Below are positions 1-5,291 of a stretch of 9,828 nt of DNA, one piece after another (the first letter of the stretch is position 1; the number at the start of each line of letters is the position of its first letter). The stretch comes from Candidatus Solibacter sp. (lineage in GTDB: Bacteria > Acidobacteriota > Terriglobia > Bryobacterales > Bryobacteraceae). The position numbers and the translations under genes were made by a program. The notes under the pieces are model-generated. The model was given only the letters and a program-made list of their open reading frames with translations. It was not told the DNA's origin and searched no databases. Where the stretch lies: NCBI GenBank assembly GCA_017883345.1, contig JADGNT010000119.1, positions 1 through 9,828 on the forward strand. The letters are read 5' to 3'.

Positions 1-161
1 TGGCCGGCGACGCCCTGGGCGGATTTGGTGCGTCCGGCGCGCAAGGGGCCGATCGAGCGCCAGCGCATTTCGGCGAAGAGCTTGGCGTCGTAGGTGGGGG
101 CGAAAGCGAAGGAGAGGGAGGCGACGAGAGCGCCCAGGAGAAGCGCGGGTGTACGTTTCAT
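1..161 (-). CDS. Secreted BNR/VPS10-like (sortilin-type 'glycosyl hydrolase') protein, N-terminal fragment
   Basis: Only the first 53 codons lie in the window; the gene continues past base 1. It starts at the ATG whose complement is at 159-161. The first 21 or so residues are a clear Sec signal peptide: Lys-Arg near the N-terminus, a Leu/Ala-rich core, and a likely cleavage after the Ala of SFAFA. The mature part begins with a helix and then MRWRSIGPLRAGRTKSAQG. That resembles the opening WRSIGP...GR motif of large secreted BNR/Asp-box beta-propeller proteins annotated as sortilin/VPS10 or glycosyl hydrolase, which are common in Acidobacteriota. The family call rests on this short motif, so the substrate cannot be given. 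The signal peptide has no twin-arginine motif, so export should be by Sec. No strong Shine-Dalgarno is visible. It lies downstream of a long hairpin and a metalloprotease remnant on the same strand, and may once have been co-transcribed with a metalloprotease. Confidence 0.7.
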   Translation of the reverse strand, partial: MKRTPALLLGALVASLSFAFAPTYDAKLFAEMRWRSIGPLRAGRTKSAQGVAG

Positions 162-194
162 GGAGATTTCTCGAAGTATAGCGCGGCGGCTGGA

Positions 195-259
195 TGTGGG
201 GCGGCGTCTCAAGCGAAGGATGAACCCTTGTGCAGCTTCGCTTGCGACGCCGCCCCACA
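195..259. repeat. Long hairpin with 24-bp arms
   Basis: The arms at 195-218 and 236-259 are inverted copies with one mismatch (T209 against G), separated by a 17-base loop. They begin TGTGGGGCGGCGTC on one side and end GACGCCGCCCCACA on the other. It lies between the stop of the metalloprotease remnant (269) and the start of the BNR/VPS10-like gene (161). It could act as a transcription terminator or attenuator on the minus strand, or be a copy of a dispersed intergenic palindrome. There is no T-run after either arm, so a classical intrinsic terminator is not shown. Confidence 0.75.
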
Positions 260-268
260 ATTTCCGCA

Positions 269-376
269 TTACCACCAGTCGGGGTGGGCCGACATCCAGG
301 AGCAGGCGAGCGCGGGGGCCAGCCAATCCATTCCGGGGTCGCCGCCGATGGGGGCGCCGGGGGGGGGCGGCGGGAG
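269..376 (-). pseudogene. Remnant of the 3' end of a second metalloprotease gene
   Basis: On the minus strand, bases 376 to 269 encode 35 residues ending CSWMSAHPDWW and a TAA stop (269-271). The intact metalloprotease upstream ends CSWTSAHPDWW. The similarity continues back through MDWLA to GAPIG, with one extra codon in the remnant (GGDPGMDW against GEIPMDW). At the DNA level I count about 74 matches in 85 aligned bases plus a 3-base gap. No upstream part of a protease is present: a TAG in this frame (377-379) and the antitoxin stop lie immediately before it, so there is no usable start. The in-frame gap and amino-acid changes suggest it descends from a diverged paralogue rather than a fresh duplication. 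Confidence 0.8.
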
Positions 377-387
377 CTACCCTCCCC

Positions 388-720
388 TTATCTTCGGCCA
401 TCCCGCTCGTCTGCACCAATGCCGTTCAGGATTACTGGCGCACGATCGGGGAATTCCGCGACAAGGGACAAGCTTCCGCCCATGGCCTCGACGGTCTTGC
501 GAAGCGTGGAAAGCAACAGATCGGTGCGCTTTTCGAGGCGCGAAACACTATCCTGGGTGATGCCGAGGGTCTTGGCTATCCGGACCTGCGTGAGCTTGCG
601 TGCATGCCGCAGCTCGCGCAAGGTCATCTCCTCGGCAATCAATTGAGCGGCGCGGGCCTCGACCTTCTTGCGTTGGGCGGGGCTCAGCTTCCTAATAATA
701 TCATCCACATTCGTGGGCAT
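388..720 (-). CDS. XRE-family HTH antitoxin (HigA-like)
   Basis: A 110-residue protein with a helical N-terminus (about 1-33) and an XRE helix-turn-helix (about 34-75: LRELRHARKLTQVRIAKTLG, then ITQDSVSRLEKRTD). It ends with the STLRKTVEAMGGSLSLVAEFPD segment typical of antitoxins paired with Gp49-like RelE/HigB toxins. By family it should bind and neutralise the toxin encoded just upstream and repress the shared promoter. The ATG (718-720) lies two bases after the toxin TAA, and the purine-rich GGAAGGGAA inside the end of the toxin gene serves as ribosome binding site, so translation is probably coupled. The order toxin then antitoxin is the higBA arrangement. The last residues, after about 95, are not conserved in a way I recognise and may have been altered where the metalloprotease remnant joins. 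Confidence 0.88.
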   Translation of the reverse strand: MPTNVDDIIRKLSPAQRKKVEARAAQLIAEEMTLRELRHARKLTQVRIAKTLGITQDSVSRLEKRTDLLLSTLRKTVEAMGGSLSLVAEFPDRAPVILNGIGADERDGRR

Positions 721-722
721 GA

Positions 723-1085
723 TTATTTCCCTTCCTTTTTCAATCGAGCCAGATGAGCGTCGAAGCGGTCATCAGCCTTGCGGATTAACTCGCGGTAGAA
801 CCGCCTTTCGCCGCCCCCTGATTTATCTCCTGCAACCAGGAGGATCGCCTTGCGTTTCGGATCGAAAGCAAAGGCGACTCTCCATTCACCATCGTCTGCG
901 CTGAACCGAAGCTCCTTCATGTTTGCGTGGCGAGAGCCGTTCAGCGTGTCAACCCGGGGGCGCCCCAATTGCGGACCGAAATTCTGGAGAAAGCGGGCTA
1001 AAGCCAGAATTTCGGTCCGCACGTCTTCCTGTAGCGCGAAGAACTCCGGTTCAAACTCGGCGCCGATCTCAACAACCCAGCTCAC
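723..1085 (-). CDS. RelE/ParE-superfamily toxin, phage Gp49-like (HigB-like)
   Basis: A 120-residue protein with the pattern of the Gp49-like toxin family (PF05973). A short N-terminal strand and helix (WVVEIGAEFEPEFFAL) is followed by the core LGRPRVDTLNGSRHANMKELRF (about 40-61), WRVAFAFDPKRKAILLVAGDKSG (about 68-90) and a basic C-terminal helix ending KKEGK. Members act as ribosome-dependent mRNA endonucleases; that activity is family knowledge, not shown here. The start is GTG at 1083-1085. No in-frame ATG or Shine-Dalgarno lies upstream, and the family N-terminus fits this start. A good promoter places the transcript start at or next to the GTG, so the message may be leaderless. The antitoxin gene follows after two bases. 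Local base composition is more AT-rich just upstream than in the neighbouring genes, which fits a transferred module. Confidence 0.88.
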   Translation of the reverse strand: MSWVVEIGAEFEPEFFALQEDVRTEILALARFLQNFGPQLGRPRVDTLNGSRHANMKELRFSADDGEWRVAFAFDPKRKAILLVAGDKSGGGERRFYRELIRKADDRFDAHLARLKKEGK

Positions 1086-1091
1086 CCAAAG

Positions 1092-1120
1092 AGCATGACA
1101 CGAACAACATATGATGTCAA
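1092..1120 (-). promoter_or_regulatory. Sigma70-type promoter of the toxin-antitoxin operon
   Basis: On the minus strand there is a perfect -35 TTGACA (1120-1115), a 17-base spacer, and an extended -10 (TG, one base, CATGCT at 1097-1092; the hexamer itself matches TATAAT at only 3 of 6). The expected start of transcription is at or within a base or two of the toxin GTG (1085). The -35 and spacing are strong; the -10 hexamer is weak. It sits in a locally AT-rich stretch. Confidence 0.6.
1096..1119. promoter_or_regulatory. Candidate antitoxin operator (inverted repeat TGACA-N14-TGTCA)
   Basis: TGACA (1096-1100) and TGTCA (1115-1119) form an inverted repeat that spans the promoter from the -10 to the -35. 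A further symmetric element, CATATG, lies near the centre. XRE antitoxins of this type normally repress their own operon by binding such a dyad, so this is the natural binding site. The arms are only five bases, so the assignment is inference. Confidence 0.45.
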
Positions 1121-1187
1121 ATACATATATTGGTTTACCTGCAACGAGTCCTTCGACCGCTGGGTGTGGCGCCTGGATCGCCTGACA

Positions 1188-3803
1188 CTACCACCAGTCG
1201 GGGTGGGCCGACGTCCAGGAGCAGCCGGGCGGGTGGGCCAGCCAGTCCATCGGGATCTCGCCGATGGGGGCGCCCGGGGGGGCGTCGGGCGCGGGCATGA
1301 GGCGCTGCGTGTCGGCGGGACGATCGAGAAAGCGCTTGATGTCGGCGGCGAGTTGTCTGTGCTGCGCCTGCTCGGATTCGCCTTGCGGCGTGGCGCCACG
1401 CAGGCGCGCGGCGAGTTTGTCGAGTTTGAAGGCGGCGATGGCGCGCACCTGTCCATTGGGCGCGCCGGTGGCCAGCCAGATGACACGATCCACGAAGACG
1501 CGCTCCTCGGCGCGGCGGATCCCGGCTTCGTAGGGGGACGCGGCCGGGGCGTCGAAGGTGGCCTTGAGCAGGCGGTCGATGACTTCCTCCAGTCCTGGCA
1601 GCCCGGGATCGACGGCATGCTGCGCCACCATGCGCGCGGCGCGGTCGAGTTGCAGGGTGAAGCCGATAGTCACATCGGCGGCCACGGTGGCGGGACTAAG
1701 CGGATCGAAGGCGTCGCCGGTGGTGCGCGGGAAGAGTTCGCGATGGCGGCCGAAGCCCGGCGGGCGCGGCGGGATGGCATCCAGCACCTGCTTGGGCACG
1801 GCGAGCTCGGCGGGTTTCAGGGTGCCGGCCAGCGCGTCCAGGGCCTTGCGCTGGTTGGCGGCGGTCTCCCACTTGATCCCGGTTCGCCCGTCGCCGCGCA
1901 TGGCGTAGATGTAATCCTGGCCGGCCACCATGGAGGCGGCGGATTCCACCGCGTAGCGGTGATACATGAAGATGGGGACGAGCGGTTCTTCGATGGTGGC
2001 CATGGGGGCGCCGGTGCGGATGGTGCGCTCGCCGAGGCGGGAGAGGGCGGCGCGGCGCACCTTCATGAGGCGGTTAAGTTCGTCGGCCTGATTGACGCCG
2101 TTGGACCATTGATCGACTTTCGGGTGGAGGTCGGTGTCCTGGTTGGTCATGTAGCGCAGGTCCCGGGCCCAGGCGTCATTGAGGATCTTGGAAAGCTCGG
2201 CGGGTTCGTCGCCCTTGGGCAGGACGCGGTATCCATAGTTGATGGCGACCTTGTCCCAATCGCCGATGCGCGCCGGGTAGGCTTCGGAGATATCGATGGA
2301 GCCATCGTCGCGCAACTTCTCCTGCGGGTGCGGGTAGTCCATCACGGAAATCCAGCCGAGCGAGCTGTCGTAGTAGTTGTGGCCGAGGCCGAGGGTGTGG
2401 CCGACTTCGTGGGCGGCGAGCTGGCGGATGCGGGCGAGGGCGGTCTGGTAGAGGATGGGGGGCTTCTCGTTGCCGGTGTTGTAAGGTGACAGGAGGCCCT
2501 CGAAGATGAGGTAGTCCTGGCGGTCGCGGAGGGAGCCGAGGGTGACGGTGGCTTTGATGATCTCGCCGGTGCGCGGGTCGGCGACGGTGCCGCCCATGCT
2601 CCAGCCGCGGGTGGAGCGGTGGACCCAGTTGATCATGTTGTAGCGGATGTCCATGGGGTCGGCGCCGTCGGGGAGGACGGCGACCTGGAAGGCGTTGCGG
2701 AATCCGGCGGCTTCGAAGGCCTGGTTCCACCAACTGGCGCCTTCGACGAGGGCGCGGCGGACGTCCTCGGGCGCGCCGGGGTCGACCCAATACTGGATGG
2801 GCTTGACGGGGTCGGAGATGGCGGCGGAGGGGTCCTTTTTCTCGAGGCGGTGGCGGCGAAGGTAGCGCTTGACCATGGGTTCGCCGATGGGGGTGCTGTA
2901 ATCGACGAAGGAGAGGCCGCCGTAACCGGCACGCGGGTCGTCGTAGCGGGGCTGGTAGTTGGCGTCGGGCAATTCGACGAGGGAATAGTGTTCGCGGAGG
3001 GTGACGGCTTCGGCGGTGGGAGTGACGCTAGAAACGGTGCCGGAGAAGAGTCCGCCGCCACGGCCGCCGCGACCGGCAGCGGCCGCGCCTGGGGCGGCGG
3101 GGGTGGCGACGACGATGGGGGGCGGTCCCTGGTTGGGGCTGGCGAAACCGCCGCCGCGTCCGCCGCCGGTCTCATTGGTGAAGGTGAGAGTGACTTCGAT
3201 CTCGGTGTTCTTGGGGAAGGCTTTGGTGCGCGGCAGGTAGACGGCGCTGCGCGAGCGATCGACGCGGTAAAGGGCGGCGCCGGAGGCGAGCGAGCCGCCG
3301 GCGCCGTGGCCGTCGCGGAGGAAGAAATCGGTGGCGTCGACGAGGACGCGGCCATTGCTCTCGGCGGCGACGGTGAAGCCCCAGAGGATGGACTTGGCGA
3401 AGGAGTCCTCGACGGAGCGGCGTTCGGCGAGGTTGGGGCTGGAGGAGCGGAAGTTCTCATTGCCCTGGACCATGAGGACGCGGGGGCCGACGCGCTCGAA
3501 GGAGACGATCTTGCCGCTGCCTTCCTGTCCGCGGTCGAGGCCGATGTCGTTGGAGCCGAGTCCGGCGGCGAGGCCGGTGGCGTAGAGGACGGGGGTGTCG
3601 AGGCGGGGGATTTCCAGCCAGAGGTTGCCGGTGCGCTCTTCCCAATAGACGGGGAAGAAGCCGTCGAGCTTCTGCATGCCGGTGGCGGTGCGTTCCTCGA
3701 TGGTGGGGATGCGGGCGAGCGGTTGCGCGGCGGCGCCACGTCCGGGTTGCTGGGCGTGGAGGGAGGCGAGGAGACAGAGGGCGGCGAATGAAAGACGGAG
3801 CAT
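1188..3803 (-). CDS. Secreted zinc-dependent metalloprotease (DUF5118/DUF5117/DUF4953 type)
   Basis: An 871-residue protein. Residues 1-17 are a Sec signal peptide (MLRLSFAALCLLASLHA, likely cut before QQ). Next come a short DUF5118-like segment (about 35-75, with GFFPVYWEERTGNLWLEIP), a DUF5117-like region (about 80-290), and the catalytic domain. The zinc site is HEVGHTLGLGHN at residues 465-476, the extended HExxHxxGxxH motif of metzincins. It is followed by the Met-turn SVMDY with Met488. All three histidines and Glu466 are present, so the enzyme should be active outside the cytoplasm; its substrate is unknown. A Gly/Arg- and Pro/Ala-rich insert lies at about 211-256. The protein ends in CSWTSAHPDWW. 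The start is the ATG at 3801-3803; a GAGG 11 bases upstream is a loose ribosome binding site. It is divergent from the methyltransferase. No transmembrane anchor is seen after the signal peptide. The domain names are from memory of the family; the motifs are seen directly. Confidence 0.9.
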   Translation of the reverse strand: MLRLSFAALCLLASLHAQQPGRGAAAQPLARIPTIEERTATGMQKLDGFFPVYWEERTGNLWLEIPRLDTPVLYATGLAAGLGSNDIGLDRGQEGSGKIVSFERVGPRVLMVQGNENFRSSSPNLAERRSVEDSFAKSILWGFTVAAESNGRVLVDATDFFLRDGHGAGGSLASGAALYRVDRSRSAVYLPRTKAFPKNTEIEVTLTFTNETGGGRGGGFASPNQGPPPIVVATPAAPGAAAAGRGGRGGGLFSGTVSSVTPTAEAVTLREHYSLVELPDANYQPRYDDPRAGYGGLSFVDYSTPIGEPMVKRYLRRHRLEKKDPSAAISDPVKPIQYWVDPGAPEDVRRALVEGASWWNQAFEAAGFRNAFQVAVLPDGADPMDIRYNMINWVHRSTRGWSMGGTVADPRTGEIIKATVTLGSLRDRQDYLIFEGLLSPYNTGNEKPPILYQTALARIRQLAAHEVGHTLGLGHNYYDSSLGWISVMDYPHPQEKLRDDGSIDISEAYPARIGDWDKVAINYGYRVLPKGDEPAELSKILNDAWARDLRYMTNQDTDLHPKVDQWSNGVNQADELNRLMKVRRAALSRLGERTIRTGAPMATIEEPLVPIFMYHRYAVESAASMVAGQDYIYAMRGDGRTGIKWETAANQRKALDALAGTLKPAELAVPKQVLDAIPPRPPGFGRHRELFPRTTGDAFDPLSPATVAADVTIGFTLQLDRAARMVAQHAVDPGLPGLEEVIDRLLKATFDAPAASPYEAGIRRAEERVFVDRVIWLATGAPNGQVRAIAAFKLDKLAARLRGATPQGESEQAQHRQLAADIKRFLDRPADTQRLMPAPDAPPGAPIGEIPMDWLAHPPGCSWTSAHPDWW
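1189..1285. repeat. Intact copy of the duplicated metalloprotease tail (partner of 270-367)
   Basis: This stretch is the 3' end of the intact metalloprotease gene and matches 270-367 in the same orientation. The first 23 bases, from ACCACCAGTCGGGG on, are identical. Overall about 74 of 85 aligned bases match, with a 3-base gap. The two copies bracket the toxin-antitoxin pair as imperfect direct repeats about 0.9 kb apart. Confidence 0.8.
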
Positions 3804-3826
3804 CAGGGAGAGGACCTCAGGGAACT

Positions 3827-3832
3827 ATTGTA
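3827..3832 (-). promoter_or_regulatory. Possible -10 element of the metalloprotease promoter
   Basis: On the minus strand TACAAT (3832-3827, within TATACAAT) matches the -10 consensus at 5 of 6 and lies about 24 bases before the ATG. The position where a -35 should be is filled by C-runs (the G-rich cluster on the plus strand), so no -35 is recognisable. Confidence 0.35.
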
Positions 3833-3835
3833 TAC

Positions 3836-3860
3836 GGGCGGGGGGAGGGAGGGAGGAGGG
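3836..3860 (+). other. G-run cluster with quadruplex potential in the divergent promoter region
   Basis: Plus-strand G-runs of at least three lie at 3836-3838, 3840-3845, 3847-3849, 3851-3853 and 3858-3860, separated by one to four bases. Five closely spaced runs satisfy the usual G-quadruplex pattern. The cluster sits immediately upstream of the metalloprotease -10 candidate. Confidence 0.55.
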
Positions 3861-3891
3861 CTACCGTTGCGGCGAGGGCTGACTCCCCTTG

Positions 3892-3900
3892 TGATATGCT
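3892..3900 (+). promoter_or_regulatory. Candidate extended -10 promoter of the methyltransferase
   Basis: TGATATGCT is an extended -10 (TG, one base, TATGCT, 4 of 6 to consensus). It would start transcription near 3907, just before the ribosome binding site at 3911-3918. No convincing -35 is present. Its form resembles the TGCTATGAT element before tatA. Confidence 0.4.
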
Positions 3901-3923
3901 TACTCGCATTGAGGAGGGTTCCC

Positions 3924-4952
3924 ATGCAACCAGCGATGGCTGTCGACGCCGCGCCAAACCCGGGAATTATTTTTGAGACACTGCTGGCCCATCAGCGTTC
4001 CGCCGCGCTGCGGACCGCCATTGAACTGGATGTATTTCGCGCCGTGGGCGAAGGTCCCGCCGACGCTGCGACGCTCGCCACGCGGTGTTCCACGTCGCAG
4101 CGCGGCATGCGCATTCTGTGCGATTTCCTGACGATCATCGGGTTGCTGGCAAAACAGGATGGCGTGTACAGCCACACGCCAACCAGCGCGATGTTCCTGG
4201 ATCCGCGCTCGCCCACATCGCTGCATGCGACGGCGCGTTTTTTGGGCCTGGCGGAGATGAGGACGACCTACGATGAGCTGACGGAGATCGTGCGCAGCGG
4301 CCGCACCTCGCTTCCGGGGGAGGGCAGTGTGGAGCCGGACAACCCGATCTGGGTGGATTTCGCGCATGGGATGGCGCCCATGATGGCGCCGCTGACCGGA
4401 CCGCTGGGCGGCATCGTATTGCACGGGCGCACGGGAGCGATGCGGGTTCTGGATATCGCCGCCGGGCACGGCCTGTTCGGGATTGAAATCGCGAAACAGA
4501 ACCCAGAGGCGCACATCGTGGCGCTGGACTGGGCGCGGGTGCTCGACGTGGCGTGCGAGAACGCCTGCCAGGCGGGCGTGGGCGAGCGCTACCAGCGGTT
4601 GCCGGGCAGCGCGTTTGAAGTGGACTACGGCGGTCCCTACGATGCGGTGCTGTTGACGAACTTCCTGCATCACTTCGATGTGGCGACGTGCGTGGGGCTG
4701 CTCAAGAAGGTGCGCGCCGCGCTGAAGCCGGGCGGCGTCTCGGCCACGTTGGAATTCGTGCCCAACGAAGACCGGATCACGCCGCCCATGGCGGCGGGCT
4801 TCAGCCTGACCATGCTGATCTCGACAGCCGCCGGCGACGCCTATACTTTTCGCGAACTGGAAGCGATGCACCGGGAGGCGGGCTTCGGCCGGATCCAGGC
4901 ACACCCTGTGGCGCACAGCCCGCACACCGTGGTCACCGGCATCGCCGGGTGA
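3924..4952 (+). CDS. SAM-dependent O-methyltransferase (Methyltransf_2-like, winged-helix N-terminus)
   Basis: A 342-residue cytoplasmic class I methyltransferase. The N-terminal 100 or so residues form a dimerisation/winged-helix domain (LLAHQRSAALRTAIELDVFRAV, then GMRILCDFLTIIGLLAKQDG), as in plant-type O-methyltransferases and CrtF-like bacterial enzymes. SAM motif I is VLDIAAGHGLFG (Val175 on), the acidic end of strand 2 is VALDW, and YDAVLLTNFLHHFD (239-252) with LKPGG is the C-terminal part of the fold. His249 or His250 sits near where the family's catalytic base lies, but the usual H-W-D/E pattern is not seen, so the chemistry (O- or other methylation) is uncertain. Start: ATG at 3924 has GAGGAGGG five bases upstream (3911-3918); a longer open frame from 3828 has no such signal and reads through the promoter. 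No biosynthetic partner gene is nearby, so the substrate cannot be named. A double hairpin follows the stop. Confidence 0.85.
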   Translation: MQPAMAVDAAPNPGIIFETLLAHQRSAALRTAIELDVFRAVGEGPADAATLATRCSTSQRGMRILCDFLTIIGLLAKQDGVYSHTPTSAMFLDPRSPTSLHATARFLGLAEMRTTYDELTEIVRSGRTSLPGEGSVEPDNPIWVDFAHGMAPMMAPLTGPLGGIVLHGRTGAMRVLDIAAGHGLFGIEIAKQNPEAHIVALDWARVLDVACENACQAGVGERYQRLPGSAFEVDYGGPYDAVLLTNFLHHFDVATCVGLLKKVRAALKPGGVSATLEFVPNEDRITPPMAAGFSLTMLISTAAGDAYTFRELEAMHREAGFGRIQAHPVAHSPHTVVTGIAG

Positions 4953-4980
4953 TATTGAGATTCGCGACTGGGTGCGAAAG

Positions 4981-5016
4981 AGCCGCCTAAAAGGCGGCTG
5001 CAGCCAGGATTGGCTG
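4981..5016. terminator. Double hairpin after the methyltransferase (terminator or dispersed repeat)
   Basis: Two perfect stems stand side by side: AGCCGCCT/AGGCGGCT (4981-4988 with 4992-4999, 3-base loop) and CAGCCA/TGGCTG (5001-5006 with 5011-5016, 4-base loop). They begin 28 bases after the methyltransferase stop. A short CTTTT follows at 5021, so termination is plausible. The form also resembles a short intergenic repeat that I recall from acidobacterial genomes, so it may be a dispersed element used as a terminator. Confidence 0.6.
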
Positions 5017-5149
5017 CCCACTTTTGTCACACAGTAATACTGCTCCCCAACTACCGCCGTCAACGCCCGAAACTGCGCGCTCGCAATTCTTCCACGGCAT
5101 GGAACCAATCTTCTTGCGGTGGGCGGGACTCCCCGCTGTGACGATATCC

Positions 5150-5161
5150 GGTCACGTGACC
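5150..5161. promoter_or_regulatory. Perfect 12-bp palindrome GGTCACGTGACC upstream of macA
   Basis: GGTCAC and GTGACC are exact inverted copies with no spacer, about 130 bases before the macA ATG. Efflux operons are often controlled by dimeric repressors that bind such dyads. No regulator gene is in the window, so the binding protein is unknown. Confidence 0.4.
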
Positions 5162-5177
5162 ATATAGCGTTACCCGC

Positions 5178-5191
5178 CTGGGACCTCCCAG
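5178..5191. promoter_or_regulatory. Second dyad CTGGGA-CC-TCCCAG upstream of macA
   Basis: Six-base perfect arms with a two-base centre, 29 bases centre to centre from the palindrome at 5150-5161. It could be a second regulatory dyad or a small RNA hairpin in the leader. The sequences of the two dyads differ, so they need not bind the same protein. Confidence 0.35.
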
Positions 5192-5291
5192 AGCGCGGTG
5201 TCCCGGTTTGACCGTTTGGCGCCCTAACTGCGTTGAAATATTCCGTCCGGACACGTTCGGCCCTCGTCCTGCTCTAGAGGGAGATGGACAA

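Larger units (their letters stand above)
5017..5291. other. Gene-free leader of the macAB operon
   Basis: Apart from the double hairpin, the 339-base gap 4953-5291 holds no convincing gene. Short open frames here have no ribosome binding site and no recognisable motif. It contains two palindromes (listed separately). A TTGACC (5208-5213) could be a -35, but no -10 lies at a good distance; the AT-rich AAATATT at 5236-5242 is 23 bases away. The promoter of macAB is therefore not assigned. Confidence 0.5.

Noticed and set aside
359..367. Run of nine G (C on the coding strand) as a programmed frameshift joining the antitoxin to the metalloprotease tail
   Set aside because: The antitoxin stop (388-390) and a TAG in the tail frame (377-379) both precede the run, so slippage there cannot join the two frames.
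94..756. Plus-strand open frame across the antitoxin and hairpin
   Set aside because: It is antisense to the XRE antitoxin and crosses the remnant and hairpin; no ribosome binding site or domain was seen.
1164..1188. Weak hairpin (GTGTGGCG ... CGCC TG ACAC) just after the metalloprotease stop as its terminator
   Set aside because: The stem is bulged, overlaps the stop codon and has no T-run; too weak to list as a feature.
270..1285. The direct repeats as attL/attR of an integrative element
   Set aside because: No integrase or transposase lies between them, and the copies differ at about 11 of 85 bases with an in-frame gap; recent attachment-site duplication would leave near-identical copies. 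Paralogue remnant fits better.
1095..2489. Long plus-strand open frame (464 codons) and its neighbour at 2619-3791 (390 codons)
   Set aside because: Both run antisense to the metalloprotease, whose zinc motif, signal peptide and Met-turn prove the minus-strand frame. The translations are Gly/Ala/Asp/Val-rich without domains, as expected from GC-rich codon bias.
3900..5108. Minus-strand open frame opposite the methyltransferase
   Set aside because: It is Arg/His-rich with no motif and no ribosome binding site, while the plus strand carries clear SAM-binding motifs and a strong Shine-Dalgarno.
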